This document shows positions 24,453-33,099 of a stretch of 64,000 bases of DNA, in pieces. The position numbers and the translations under genes were made by a program. The DNA is from Salinilacustrithrix sp034522155 (GTDB lineage: Bacteria > Actinomycetota > Acidimicrobiia > Acidimicrobiales > Salinilacustritrichaceae), in NCBI GenBank assembly GCA_034522155.1, contig JAXHLP010000005.1, positions 434,001 to 498,000 of the forward strand. The letters run 5' to 3'. Position 1 is the stretch's first letter. Every line of letters starts with the position of its first letter. A model generated the notes under the pieces. The model saw only the letters and a program-made list of their open reading frames with translations. It was not told the origin of the DNA and made no database searches.

Positions 24453-25714
24453 TCGCACCCCCGTCGGCTGATGCAGACCTGGAGGCCGTGCGCACCCGGG
24501 AGATCCGGGTCGCGAAGCGGCGCGCCACGGGACTGCTCGCTGCGGTGGCGTTGGCCTTCCTCGTGTGTGCCGTGCTCACCGAGGACGAGGGTGCGTGGGG
24601 CTACACCCGTGCCGGGCTCGAGGCCGCCATGGTGGGAGGCTTGGCCGACTGGTTCGCGGTCGTGGCCATCTTCCGCCAGCCACTCGGGCTGCCGATCCCG
24701 CACACCGCGGTGATCGTGCGCCGCAAGGATGCCTTCGGCGAGACCCTCGGCCAGTTCGTCCAGCAGCACTTCCTCAACGCCGACACCGTGGGTGAGCGCA
24801 TCCGCGCCGCCGGACCTGCAGACCGTGTGTCGGCCTGGGCGACCGAACGCGAGAACGCCGAGAAGGTCGGCGGCTACGCGGCCGAGCTCGTGGTGCGGCT
24901 GGCCGACGTGGTCCGCGACGACGACCTGGTCCAAGTGGCCGAGCACGAGGTCCGGGTTCGCATCGAGCGCCTCGACGTCGCGCCGCTCGCTGGCCGCCTG
25001 ATCGAGGTCGTGACCGAGGAGGGGCGCCACCGCGAGCTCGTCGACTCCGTGCTCTCGGGGCTGGACACCTTCCTCGAGGAGAACGAGGACCTGTTCCGTG
25101 AGCGGTTCATCGCCGAGTCACCCTGGTGGCTGCCCGAGGTCGTCGACGAGCAGCTCTTCCGGCGACTGGTCGTGGGTGTCCGGGCGATCATCCGCGGTGA
25201 CACGGTCGGCGGCTCCGACGAGCTCCGGGAACGGATCGACGAGGTCGTGCACAGCATCGTCGACCGTCTCGAACACGACGACGTGTGGCGAGCCCGGGCC
25301 GAGCAGCTCGTCGACGAGCTCCTCGAACACCCCGCCTTCCGGCGCTTCATCGAGTCGCTCTGGACCGACCTCAAGGACACGCTGCGGACCCAGGCCGCCG
25401 ACGACGGGTCCGCGCTGCGCCGCCGGCTCACCGATCTGGTGGTGTCGGCCGCGCACCGCTTCCGCGAGGACGAGGCGATGATGCGCCGGGTCGACGCGGT
25501 CATCGAGTCGACGGTCGAGGCCGTGCTCGACACCTTCGGCAACGAGATCACCGATCTGATCGCGACCACGATCTCGAACTGGGACGGGGAGGAGACCGCG
25601 GGTCGCCTCGAGATGCTCCTCGGACGAGACCTGCAGTTCATCCGCATCAACGGCACGGTCGTCGGTGGCCTGGCTGGACTCGTCATCCACTTCGTCGCCC
25701 ACGCCCTCGCCTGA
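24449..25714 (+). CDS. DUF445 family membrane-associated protein
   Basis: A 421-residue DUF445 (YjiN-like) protein. It has a hydrophobic N-terminal segment (ATGLLAAVALAFLVCAVLT), then the family motif VGGLADWFAVVAIFRQPLGL and IPHTAVIVRRKDAFGE. A long helical middle part with repeated amphipathic helices follows, and a C-terminal hydrophobic hairpin (GTVVGGLAGLVIHFVAHAL). DUF445 proteins are membrane-anchored with an unknown role. Start GTG overlaps the upstream stop by four bases. It converges with meaB at a distance of 13 bp. Confidence 0.88.
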   Translation: MIAPPSADADLEAVRTREIRVAKRRATGLLAAVALAFLVCAVLTEDEGAWGYTRAGLEAAMVGGLADWFAVVAIFRQPLGLPIPHTAVIVRRKDAFGETLGQFVQQHFLNADTVGERIRAAGPADRVSAWATERENAEKVGGYAAELVVRLADVVRDDDLVQVAEHEVRVRIERLDVAPLAGRLIEVVTEEGRHRELVDSVLSGLDTFLEENEDLFRERFIAESPWWLPEVVDEQLFRRLVVGVRAIIRGDTVGGSDELRERIDEVVHSIVDRLEHDDVWRARAEQLVDELLEHPAFRRFIESLWTDLKDTLRTQAADDGSALRRRLTDLVVSAAHRFREDEAMMRRVDAVIESTVEAVLDTFGNEITDLIATTISNWDGEETAGRLEMLLGRDLQFIRINGTVVGGLAGLVIHFVAHALA

Positions 25715-25727
25715 ACATCCGGTGTGG

Positions 25728-26675
25728 TCAAGGGGAGAGGAGGTGCTCGGCGGCGACGGTGGGCAGGACGCGGCCGGCAACGACGTCGAGCTCGGCCTGG
25801 GTCACGGCATCGCCCGCCTCGCCCACGAACCGGTCGAGCAGGCCCTCGCGGAGCTCGGACCACAGCCAGCGACGCAGCTGCTCGGCGCGCAGATCGTCGA
25901 GCTCGCCGGAGCTGTCGAGCGCGTCGTGGTGGGCGCGGATCGCATCCCACACCTCCTCGAGTCCCGTGCGCTCGAAGGCCGAGGTCAACAGCACGGTCGG
26001 TGTCCACGACGCGTGCACGGGGCGCATGAGCTGGAGCGCGTGGCGCAGATCGGCCGCCGCCCGGCTGGCCGCCGAAGCGAAATCGCCGTCGGCCTTGGTG
26101 ACCACCACCAGCTCGGCCAGCTCCATCACGCCCCGCTTGATGCCCTGCAGGTCGTCGCCGCCGCCGGGAGCGGCCAGCAGGCAGAACAGGTCCACCATGT
26201 CGGCCACGGCGGTCTCGGACTGGCCGACGCCCACGGTCTCCACGAGCACGAGGTCGTAGCCCGCGGCCTCGCACAGCAGCAGCGCTTCACGGGTGCGCCG
26301 GGCCACGCCGCCCAGCGTCCGGCCGGCCGGGGAGGGGCGGATGAACACCTCGGATCTGCGGGCGAGCTCCTCCATCCGGGTCTTGTCGCCGAGGATCGAA
26401 CCGCCCGAACGGGTGGACGACGGATCGACCGCGAGTACGGCGAGCCGCTGGCCGTCGTCGACGAGATGGGTCCCGAAGGCGTCGATGAACGTCGACTTGC
26501 CGACGCCAGGGGCGCCGGACACGCCGAGTCGGATGCTCGTGCCGGTCACGGGCAGGACCGACTGGAGGAGCTCGACCGCCTCTGCCCGGTGGTCTGGCCG
26601 GGACGACTCGACCAGCGTGATCGCCTTGCCGAGCGCCCGCCGGTCGCCGGCGAGCAGATCCTCAGCGAGCGTCAT
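25728..26675 (-). CDS. meaB: methylmalonyl-CoA mutase-associated GTPase MeaB
   Basis: A 315-residue G3E-type GTPase. Walker A is GAPGVGKST (54-62), followed by VLAVDPSSTRSGGSILGDKTRM, the Asp/Glu site ETVGVGQSE and the base-recognition VVTKADGD. MeaB protects and reloads the adenosylcobalamin of methylmalonyl-CoA mutase, ejecting damaged cofactor. The mutase gene lies just upstream on the same strand, separated by 128 bp that hold repeat B. The C-terminal helices for dimerisation are complete, so length is normal. Confidence 0.95.
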   Translation of the reverse strand: MTLAEDLLAGDRRALGKAITLVESSRPDHRAEAVELLQSVLPVTGTSIRLGVSGAPGVGKSTFIDAFGTHLVDDGQRLAVLAVDPSSTRSGGSILGDKTRMEELARRSEVFIRPSPAGRTLGGVARRTREALLLCEAAGYDLVLVETVGVGQSETAVADMVDLFCLLAAPGGGDDLQGIKRGVMELAELVVVTKADGDFASAASRAAADLRHALQLMRPVHASWTPTVLLTSAFERTGLEEVWDAIRAHHDALDSSGELDDLRAEQLRRWLWSELREGLLDRFVGEAGDAVTQAELDVVAGRVLPTVAAEHLLSP

Positions 26676-26699
26676 GAGTGTGACAGGACGTACTGCCGG

Positions 26700-26793
26700 G
26701 TCGGCGTCGGGAGCGCGCCGGCACGCCGGTGCGAGCAGCCGACAGCGAAACGACGCTCGAAGAGCACGCGAGGGCTCGAGGCGGAGTGAGCCA
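26700..26793 (+). repeat. dispersed intergenic repeat B, copy 1
   Basis: A 53-bp core (26700-26752) is identical at 52 of 53 positions to the reverse complement of 52500-52552. A variable 25 bases follow, then a conserved 16-bp tail (26778-26793, 15 of 16). The core holds an imperfect hairpin (GTCGG/CCGAC outer arms, GCRCCGGC-type inner arms). In one frame both copies read VGVGSAPARRCEQPTAKR, a variable part and EAE-stop, but this copy has no start codon nearby. Confidence 0.8.
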
Positions 26794-26803
26794 CGTCACA
26801 ACT

Positions 26804-28975
26804 TCACTCGAGGAGGTCGAGGACCCGGTCGGCGGCCTCGAGGATGTTCGTGCCCGGGCCGAAGACGGCCGACACGCCAGCGTCGCGGAGGAAGTCGTAG
26901 TCCTGGGGCGGAATGACGCCACCGCAGATCACGATGACGTCGTCGGCTCCCGCCGTGCCGAGCTCCTCGATGAGTCGGGGCACGAGGGTCTTGTGGCCGG
27001 CGGCCTGTGATGACACGCCCACCACGTGGACGTCCTGCTCGACCGCGTCGCGGGCCACCTCCTCGGGGGTCTGGAACAGCGGTCCCACGTCGACATCGAA
27101 GCCGAAGTCGGCGAACGCGGTGGCGATCACCTTGCCACCGCGATCGTGGCCGTCCTGGCCCATCTTGGCCACCAGCAGCCGCGGCCGGCGGCCGTGCGAC
27201 TGCGCGAACGACTCGACGCGGGCGAGGAGGGCGCCGTAGTCCTCGTCGTCCTCGTACGCCGCGCCGTAGACGCCGTGGATGCTGCGGACCTCGGCCTTGT
27301 GGCGCCCGAAGACGGCCTCCATGGCATCACTCATCTCGCCGACGGTGGCCCGGGCGCGCGCCGCCTCGATGCACAGCTCGAGGAGGTTGGCGTCCCCCGC
27401 GGCCCCGTCCTCGAGCGCCCGCAGCGCGGCGTCGCATGCCTCCTGATCCCGGTCGGCCCGCACCTTCTCCAGCTTGGCGAGCTGGGACTCGCGGACCTTG
27501 GTGTTGTCGATGTCGAACACGTCGACGAGCTCGGCGTCTTCGGGGACGTACCGGTTGACACCCACGATGATGTCCTCGCCCCGGTCGACGCGGGCCTGGC
27601 GGCGGGCGGCCGACTCCTCGATCCGCAGCTTGGGCATGCCGGCCTCGATCGCCCTGGTCATACCCCCGAGCTCCTCGACCTCCTCGATCAGCTCCCACGC
27701 CTTGTCGGCGAGCGCCGCGGTGAGCGACTCGACGTAGTACGACCCGGCGAGGGGGTCGACCACGTCGGCGACACCCGTCTCGTCGCCGAGGATCAGCTGG
27801 GTGTTGCGGGCGATCCGGGCGCTGAAGTCCGTCGGCAACCCGAGGGCTTCGTCGAAGGCGTTGGTGTGCAGCGACTGCGTCCCGCCGAGCACCGCGGACA
27901 ACGCCTCGTAGGCCGTGCGGATGACGTTGTTGTACGGATCCTGTTCGGTGAGCGACACGCCCGAGGTCTGGCAGTGGGTGCGCAGCATCATCGACTTGTC
28001 GTTCTCGGCGCCGAGCTGGCGCATCACCTTGGCCCACAGCAGCCGGGCGGCCCGGAGCTTCGCGGCCTCGCCGAAGAAGTCCTGTCCGATGCAGAAGAAG
28101 AACGACAAGCGGGGGGCGAACGCGTCGATGTCGAGCCCCGTGTCCATCGCCGCGCGCACGTACTCCATGCCGTCGGCGATCGTGAACGCGAGCTCCTGGT
28201 CGAGGGTCGCGCCCGCCTCCTGCATGTGGTAGCCGGAGATGGAGATCGAGTTGAACTTCGGCATGTTCGTCGCCGTGTACCCGATGATGTCGGCCACGAT
28301 CCGCATGCTCGGTGCTGGCGGGTAGATGTAGGTGTTGCGGACCATGAACTCCTTGAGGATGTCGTTCTGGATGGTCCCCGACAGCTGGTCCTGGCTCACC
28401 CCCTGCTCCTCGGCAGCGACGATGTAGTTGGCCATCGTCGGCAGCACGGCGCCGTTCATGGTCATCGAGACGGACATCTCGTCGAGGGGGATGCCGTCGA
28501 AGAGGATCTTGGCGTCCTCGACCGAGTCGATGGCGACGCCGGCCTTGCCGACGTCGCCGAGCACGCGCGGGTGGTCGGAGTCGTAGCCGCGGTGGGTGGC
28601 GAGGTCGAAGGCGACCGACAGGCCCCGCTGGCCCGCGGCGAGGTTGCGTCGGTAGAAGGCGTTGGAGTCCTCGGCGGTGGAGAAGCCGGCGTACTGGCGC
28701 AGCGTCCAGGGCCGATTGGTGTACATCGTGGCGTACGGGCCGCGGACGAACGGCGCTTGACCCGGGAGGCCGCCGACGTGGGAGAGACCATCGACGTCGT
28801 CCTCGGTGTAGAGCGGCTTGACCTCGATCCCCTCGGGCCTCGTGCGGGTCAGCTCCTCGAGCGGCTTGCCCCGGAGCTCCTTCTCTGCCGCCTCGGTCCA
28901 GTCTTCGAGATCAGCGGGTTCGAAACCGTCGGCGTGGTCGATGTGCCCCGCGCTGTCCGTGTGGTCGGTGCTCAC
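26804..28975 (-). CDS. scpA: methylmalonyl-CoA mutase, single-chain B12-dependent enzyme
   Basis: A 723-residue enzyme with both halves in one chain. The catalytic TIM barrel (about 40-560) contains RTHCQTSGVSLTEQDPYNN and GGTQSLHTNAFDEAL. The B12 domain has GQDGHDRGG with the cobalt-ligand His610, followed by GVSSQAAGHKTLVP and CGGVIPPQDY. It interconverts (R)-methylmalonyl-CoA and succinyl-CoA, linking propionyl-CoA metabolism to the TCA cycle. Length and content match the large, catalytic chain; no small-subunit gene is adjacent. GTG 28975 is chosen because a TACGAT -10 box lies 7 bases upstream; codons further upstream would run into the divergent gene. MeaB follows. Confidence 0.96.
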   Translation of the reverse strand: MSTDHTDSAGHIDHADGFEPADLEDWTEAAEKELRGKPLEELTRTRPEGIEVKPLYTEDDVDGLSHVGGLPGQAPFVRGPYATMYTNRPWTLRQYAGFSTAEDSNAFYRRNLAAGQRGLSVAFDLATHRGYDSDHPRVLGDVGKAGVAIDSVEDAKILFDGIPLDEMSVSMTMNGAVLPTMANYIVAAEEQGVSQDQLSGTIQNDILKEFMVRNTYIYPPAPSMRIVADIIGYTATNMPKFNSISISGYHMQEAGATLDQELAFTIADGMEYVRAAMDTGLDIDAFAPRLSFFFCIGQDFFGEAAKLRAARLLWAKVMRQLGAENDKSMMLRTHCQTSGVSLTEQDPYNNVIRTAYEALSAVLGGTQSLHTNAFDEALGLPTDFSARIARNTQLILGDETGVADVVDPLAGSYYVESLTAALADKAWELIEEVEELGGMTRAIEAGMPKLRIEESAARRQARVDRGEDIIVGVNRYVPEDAELVDVFDIDNTKVRESQLAKLEKVRADRDQEACDAALRALEDGAAGDANLLELCIEAARARATVGEMSDAMEAVFGRHKAEVRSIHGVYGAAYEDDEDYGALLARVESFAQSHGRRPRLLVAKMGQDGHDRGGKVIATAFADFGFDVDVGPLFQTPEEVARDAVEQDVHVVGVSSQAAGHKTLVPRLIEELGTAGADDVIVICGGVIPPQDYDFLRDAGVSAVFGPGTNILEAADRVLDLLE

Positions 28976-28982
28976 GGCCCCG

Positions 28983-28988
28983 ATCGTA
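28983..28988 (-). promoter_or_regulatory. -10 box TACGAT before the mutase GTG
   Basis: Minus-strand TACGAT is 7 bases from the GTG at 28975, predicting a leaderless mRNA and deciding the start. Confidence 0.45.
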
Positions 28989-29005
28989 CGGTCGGGCTGT
29001 GGGGC

Positions 29006-29022
29006 CGGTCGATTCTCGACCG
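29006..29022. repeat. inverted repeat between mutase and FetA-like genes
   Basis: CGGTCGA-TTC-TCGACCG is a perfect 7-bp palindrome with a 3-base loop in the 92-bp divergent region. It is a candidate operator for either gene; no known regulator site was recognised. Confidence 0.3.
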
Positions 29023-29067
29023 TCGGGCCTGCAACCCCGCCACGACCGCGTGCGACGATGTGCTCGC

Positions 29068-29769
29068 ATGTCACTGTTCCACTTCGAGGACGTCACCGTC
29101 CGCATCGACGGCACCACGATCCTCGACCGGATCACCACCATGATCCCCGATCGTGGGTCGGTGACCTGCCTGCTCGGCCCATCGGGTGCGGGCAAATCGA
29201 CGATGCTGCGCCTGTGCAACCGTCTCGAGGTCCCGACGAGCGGCTGCATCCGGTTCCGCGGTGACGATCTCGCGGCCGAGGACCCGCGGCGGCTGCGTCG
29301 TCGGGTGGGGATGGTCTTCCAGCGCCCGACACTGTTCTCCGGAACGGTCCGTGACAACCTGCTGGTCGCCGATCCGGGCGCGGCCGACACCCGGTGCGCA
29401 CAGCTCCTCGAGCGAGTCCGGATCGACCACGCGTTCCTCGACCGTGCCGGCGACGCCTTGTCCGGCGGTGAGGCTCAGCGGGTCTGCCTGGCGCGGACGT
29501 TGATCACCGGTCCGGAGGTGCTGCTGATGGACGAGCCGACCTCTGCCCTCGACCCGGCCGCGACCGGCGGCCTCGAGGAGCTCGGACGGGAGCTGGCGAC
29601 CGGCGGCATGCCGATCATCTGGGTGACCCATGATCTCGCCCAGGCCGACCGGATCGCCGACGACCGGATCTACCTGGCCGAGGGCCACCTGGCCGACGAT
29701 CACGAGATCGAGCACTACCTGGCCGGCGAGGACGGTCGCCACGACCACGACGGCGAGGATGGCCGCTGA
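29068..29769 (+). CDS. fetA: ABC transporter ATPase, FetA (YbbL)-like
   Basis: A 233-residue ABC ATPase. Walker A is GPSGAGKST, Q-loop VFQRPTLFSGTV, signature LSGGEAQR, Walker B VLLMDEPTSALD and switch His in WVTHDL. It pairs with the UPF0014/FetB permease encoded next, with which it overlaps by one base (TGATG). FetAB of E. coli is implicated in iron export and oxidative-stress tolerance. The C-terminal tail is rich in His, Asp and Glu (EHYLAGEDGRHDHDGEDGR), which could bind metal. A GACGAT -10-like box 8 bases before the ATG is weak. Confidence 0.85.
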   Translation: MSLFHFEDVTVRIDGTTILDRITTMIPDRGSVTCLLGPSGAGKSTMLRLCNRLEVPTSGCIRFRGDDLAAEDPRRLRRRVGMVFQRPTLFSGTVRDNLLVADPGAADTRCAQLLERVRIDHAFLDRAGDALSGGEAQRVCLARTLITGPEVLLMDEPTSALDPAATGGLEELGRELATGGMPIIWVTHDLAQADRIADDRIYLAEGHLADDHEIEHYLAGEDGRHDHDGEDGR

Positions 29770-30614
29770 TGTCTCCCGGGTCGACGAGCGCCGTCGTGTC
29801 CCTCGTGTCCCAGACCGCACCCGAACAGCTACGGCCGGAAGGCGACGTCGGCTGGTGGGGCGTGGCCGCCTCGTTGCTGCTCATCGCCGTGACGGTGGCG
29901 ATCTCGCTGTGGCGCCGACTGGGGCTCGAGCGGGAGGTGCTCTGGGCCGTCGTCCGGGCCTCCGGGCAGCTCCTCGCCGTGGGCTACGTGCTGACCGTCG
30001 TCATCGATCCGGATCAGCCGATCGCGTTCGCCTGGGCCTGGTTGGTGTTCATGGTGGCGTTCGCGGCATGGACGGTCTCGCGGCGCGCGCCCGAGGTTCC
30101 CGGGGTCCTCGCGTTGGCCGGCGTCGCGCTCGCGGCGTCGACGGCAGTGACCGTCACGGTGGTGTTCGGGCTCGGCATCTTTCCTCCCGAAGCGCGGGCC
30201 ATCGTCCCCATCGGCGGGATGATGGTGGGCAACGCCATGAGCTCGACCGTGGTCGCGGGGCGGCGCATCCTCGAGGAGTTCGCCGACAAGCGCCCCGAGG
30301 TCGAGGCCCGCCTCGCGCTCGGCCAGGACTGGCGCGAAGCCGCCCGGCCGTCCATGCGCTCGGCCATGCGCACCGGCATGACCAACCAGATCGAGACCAC
30401 CAAGGCCGTGGGCCTGGTGTTCCTCCCGGGTGCGATGACCGGTCTGATCCTCGCCGGCGTCGACCCGGCCGAGGCCGTGCGGGTCCAGGCCGCGATCATG
30501 TTCCTCATCCTCGGTGCGGTGGCCATCAACGTCGTCGTCATCGGCACCGGGGTGACCCGGCGCCTCTTCACCGCCGACCACCGGCTGGTCCGGGTGTCCC
30601 GGTCCGCGTCGTGA
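29769..30614 (+). CDS. fetB: UPF0014/FetB-type ABC permease
   Basis: A 281-residue membrane protein of the UPF0014 (YbbM/FetB) family. It has the conserved blocks IVPIGGMMVGNAMSS, then RMLSALRTG-like AMRTGMTNQIETTKAVGLV and LPGAMTGLILAGVDP. It would form the membrane part of a metal (iron) exporter with the preceding ATPase. A short N-terminal extension precedes the first transmembrane segment. Start ATG overlaps the fetA stop. The C-terminal end is basic and short. Confidence 0.88.
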   Translation: MSPGSTSAVVSLVSQTAPEQLRPEGDVGWWGVAASLLLIAVTVAISLWRRLGLEREVLWAVVRASGQLLAVGYVLTVVIDPDQPIAFAWAWLVFMVAFAAWTVSRRAPEVPGVLALAGVALAASTAVTVTVVFGLGIFPPEARAIVPIGGMMVGNAMSSTVVAGRRILEEFADKRPEVEARLALGQDWREAARPSMRSAMRTGMTNQIETTKAVGLVFLPGAMTGLILAGVDPAEAVRVQAAIMFLILGAVAINVVVIGTGVTRRLFTADHRLVRVSRSAS

Positions 30615-30637
30615 GCCTGGCGGGCCGGCATGACGAG

Positions 30638-30643
30638 TAGGTT
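30638..30643 (+). promoter_or_regulatory. -10 box TAGGTT that decides the FkbM start
   Basis: TAGGTT lies 7 bases before the ATG at 30651. An in-frame ATG at 30630 would lie upstream of this transcript start, so 30651 is preferred. Confidence 0.45.
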
Positions 30644-30650
30644 CGCTTCG

Positions 30651-31532
30651 ATGCGGCGTTCCTTGCGAACGCGACGAGCGAGTCCGACCGCCGAGGCCCC
30701 GGCGGATCCTCAGCCTGATCTCGTCTCGATCGCCGTCCCCGGTGGGCCGTCGATCCACATGTGGGAGCTCCATGGGAGAGACCAGGTGGCGCGTGATCTG
30801 CGCGTTGGGGGCCTGGCCGGTTTCGAGGCACCCATGCCCGAGGTGTTCGTCGCTGTCGTCTCCCGAGTACGGGGTACCGTGCTCGATGTCGGGGCGAACA
30901 CCGGGCTCTACTCGCTGCTGGCGACGGCCGCGGGCGCGGAACGGGTCGTCGCATTCGAGCCGTTCGCGCCCGTGCTCGGTCAACTCCGGGAGAATCTCCG
31001 AGCGAACGACCCGGTCCTGACCGCTCGCATCGACGTCGTTCCGTACGCGGTCGCCGACACGGCCGGGACTGCGGCGTTGCACGTTCCGCCGCCGACGGGC
31101 GGCTACATCGAGACGAGTGCATCGCTGTCGGCGACGTTCAAGGACGAGATCGCGTCGACCCAGCAGGTGCCCGTGGTCACCGTCGACGGTCATGTCGGCG
31201 TCGACGGTCCGACCTCGGTGCTCAAGGTCGACGTCGAGGGGATGGACCATCTCGTACTCGAGGGTGCCCGTGCCTGCTTGGCCGAGCACCGCCCGTTGAC
31301 CTTCATCGAGGTGCTGCCCCGCGCCGAGATGCGGCAGATGCAGGAGATCGTGGACGGGTGCGACTACACGATCGTGCCCCTGTGGGCCGACCGCGCCGAC
31401 GTCGCCAGCTCGGTGGAGTTCCACGCCGATGCCCACAACCAGCTCTTGGTCCCCACAGAACAGAGTGAGGAGATCCTCGAGGTCGTCTCGGCGACCGTCG
31501 GCTCCGACGGCGGAGGTGGTCGGGCTCGCTGA
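30651..31532 (+). CDS. FkbM family SAM-dependent methyltransferase
   Basis: A 293-residue methyltransferase. SAM motif I is TVLDVGANTGLYSLLA (GxNxG type of FkbM), then VVAFEPFAPVLGQL, and the FkbM-specific LKVDVEGMDHLVLEGA near residue 195. FkbM enzymes usually O-methylate sugars or polyketides. Here a glycan acceptor is likely given the surrounding loci, though its immediate neighbours are an ABC exporter and a quinone reductase. The N-terminal ~25 residues are basic and disordered. Confidence 0.88.
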   Translation: MRRSLRTRRASPTAEAPADPQPDLVSIAVPGGPSIHMWELHGRDQVARDLRVGGLAGFEAPMPEVFVAVVSRVRGTVLDVGANTGLYSLLATAAGAERVVAFEPFAPVLGQLRENLRANDPVLTARIDVVPYAVADTAGTAALHVPPPTGGYIETSASLSATFKDEIASTQQVPVVTVDGHVGVDGPTSVLKVDVEGMDHLVLEGARACLAEHRPLTFIEVLPRAEMRQMQEIVDGCDYTIVPLWADRADVASSVEFHADAHNQLLVPTEQSEEILEVVSATVGSDGGGGRAR

Positions 31533-31555
31533 CCGGAGCGCGGGCCGGGCATCGG

Positions 31556-31561
31556 TAGCCT
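31556..31561 (+). promoter_or_regulatory. -10 box TAGCCT before lpdA
   Basis: TAGCCT is 7 bases before the ATG at 31569, with CTGACC at 31531-31536 as a weak -35 (19-base spacer). A leaderless mRNA is predicted. Confidence 0.45.
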
Positions 31562-31568
31562 GCACCTG

Positions 31569-32945
31569 ATGGCGCTTCGATTCGTGATCATCGGTGGCGG
31601 GCCCGGCGGCCACGGCGCCGCGACCCAGGCGGCCAAGCTGGGCGCCGAGGTGACGCTCATCGAGCGCGACATCGTCGGCGGCGCCGCCCATCTGTGGGAC
31701 TGCATCCCCTCCAAGGCGATGATCGCCACCGGGTCGGCGCTCAACTTCATCAACCGCAGCGAGCAGATGGGCCTGACCGACGTCACCGCCCACCTCGACT
31801 TCGACGCGCTGCGCGACCGGATCCAGGCGATCGAGAACCGGCTCGAGAGCTCGGTCACCGGCCTGCTCCGGAGCCAGGGTGTCCGGGTCATCGAGGGCAC
31901 GGGCCGCCTCGTCGGCCCGCACGAGGTGGTGGCCGACACCACCGACGGCGAGGTGCAGATCCAGGCGGATGCCATCCTCCTGTCGACCGGATCCCGGCCG
32001 CGCATTCCCGACTGGGCCGAACCTGACGGCGATCGGGTGCTCACCACGCGCGACGCCTACCCGCCCAAGGAACTGCCGTCGCACCTGGTCGTGATCGGTT
32101 CCGGTGTCACCGGTGTCGAGTTCGTCTCGATGTTCTCGAGCTTCGGCTGCGACGTGACGCTGATCGTGTCCCGCCAACAGGTGCTGCCGGCGAAGGACCC
32201 CGAGGTGGCCGCGGCGCTCGAGGACGAGTTCCTCGCACGAGGTGTTCGGTTGCTGAAGGGGGCGCGTGCCGAGGGCATCGAACGCGTCGAGGACGCGGAT
32301 GATGGATTCGGCGTCAAGGTGATCTGCGACGACGGGCGGACCGCCCGCGGGAGCCACGCCCTGCTCGCCATCGGTTCGCTGCCCAACCACGAGGATCTGG
32401 GTTGCGGGGCCGCCGGTGTCGAGATCAACCAGTGGGGCTACATCGACAACAACCACCACTGCCAGACCAACGTGGGCCATGTCTACGTCGCCGGCGACCT
32501 CTCGGGGAAGCTCCCCCTGTCGTCGGTGGCGTCGATGCAGGGTCGCAAGATCGCCGAGCACGCCATGGGCCTCCACACCCGCGACCATCGCCACCTCGAC
32601 TACGACAAGGCTGCCAGTGCGATCTTCACCGAGCCCGAGGTGGCCGACGTCGGCCTCGCCGAGGCCGAGGCATTCGCCGAAGGTCGCAAGATCCGGGTCA
32701 CCAAGGTGCCGTTCAGCGCGTCGGCGAAGGCGCTCATCAACAGCTCACCGCGGGGCTTCGTCAAGATCCTCTCCGATCCGGCCACGGGCGTGGTGCTCGG
32801 CGGCTCGATCGTGGGCCGACACGCCGCGGAGCTGATCTCGGTGATCGCGCTGGCCGTCACGGCCGGGTTGAAGGTCGAGGACATCGTCGACTCGCTGTTC
32901 GTGCACCCCGCGCTCGCCGAGGCGCTCGCCGAAGCTTCCGATTGA
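31569..32945 (+). CDS. lpdA: NAD(P)H-quinone reductase LpdA, flavin disulfide-reductase family
   Basis: A 458-residue two-dinucleotide-domain flavoprotein. The FAD motif is VIIGGGPGGHGAATQAAKLG and the NAD(P) motif VVIGSGVTGVEFVSMF; the dimerisation domain is complete. In place of the redox CxxxxC pair of lipoamide dehydrogenase it has GGAAHLWDCIPSKAM, with only one Cys. This is the hallmark of M. tuberculosis LpdA (Rv3303c), a quinone reductase. It should reduce quinones with NAD(P)H and protect against oxidants. It is not near any 2-oxoacid dehydrogenase gene, which agrees with a non-Lpd role. Confidence 0.9.
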   Translation: MALRFVIIGGGPGGHGAATQAAKLGAEVTLIERDIVGGAAHLWDCIPSKAMIATGSALNFINRSEQMGLTDVTAHLDFDALRDRIQAIENRLESSVTGLLRSQGVRVIEGTGRLVGPHEVVADTTDGEVQIQADAILLSTGSRPRIPDWAEPDGDRVLTTRDAYPPKELPSHLVVIGSGVTGVEFVSMFSSFGCDVTLIVSRQQVLPAKDPEVAAALEDEFLARGVRLLKGARAEGIERVEDADDGFGVKVICDDGRTARGSHALLAIGSLPNHEDLGCGAAGVEINQWGYIDNNHHCQTNVGHVYVAGDLSGKLPLSSVASMQGRKIAEHAMGLHTRDHRHLDYDKAASAIFTEPEVADVGLAEAEAFAEGRKIRVTKVPFSASAKALINSSPRGFVKILSDPATGVVLGGSIVGRHAAELISVIALAVTAGLKVEDIVDSLFVHPALAEALAEASD

Positions 32946-32999
32946 TCCGATTTCGGCCTCGCGGGCCGCCGGATCCTCCGATCCGCCCGGAATCTTGCC

Positions 33000-33027
33000 T
33001 CAAGAACCCGGCGACGTCTGCCGACGC
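33000..33027 (+). promoter_or_regulatory. candidate sigma-28 (FliA/WhiG-type) promoter
   Basis: TCAAG (33000-33004), exactly 15 bases, then GCCGACGC (33020-33027). This fits the TCAAA/G-N15-GCCGATAA form of FliA and WhiG promoters. It would drive the coiled-coil gene and the conservon, with a start near 33034. An AGGAG at 33036-33040 follows at once and is not well placed for the accepted reading frame. Confidence 0.45.
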
Positions 33028-33099
33028 ATTCCCCCAGGAGAGAAGTGATCCCCGCGTGGGGTGCAAGGGAGACTCGTGGGCGGCAACGGCGGTACGGAA

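Noticed and set aside
28976..29067. Cobalamin riboswitch before the B12-dependent mutase
   Set aside because: The gap is 92 bp and contains no B12-box; the start is predicted leaderless.
27026..29143. Very long open frame on the plus strand opposite methylmalonyl-CoA mutase
   Set aside because: It mirrors the mutase codons, is rich in Val, Asp, Gly and Arg with no family motif, and arises from high GC at third positions.
30630..30650. ATG 30630 as start of the FkbM methyltransferase
   Set aside because: The -10 box TAGGTT at 30638-30643 would start the transcript at 30651, downstream of that codon.
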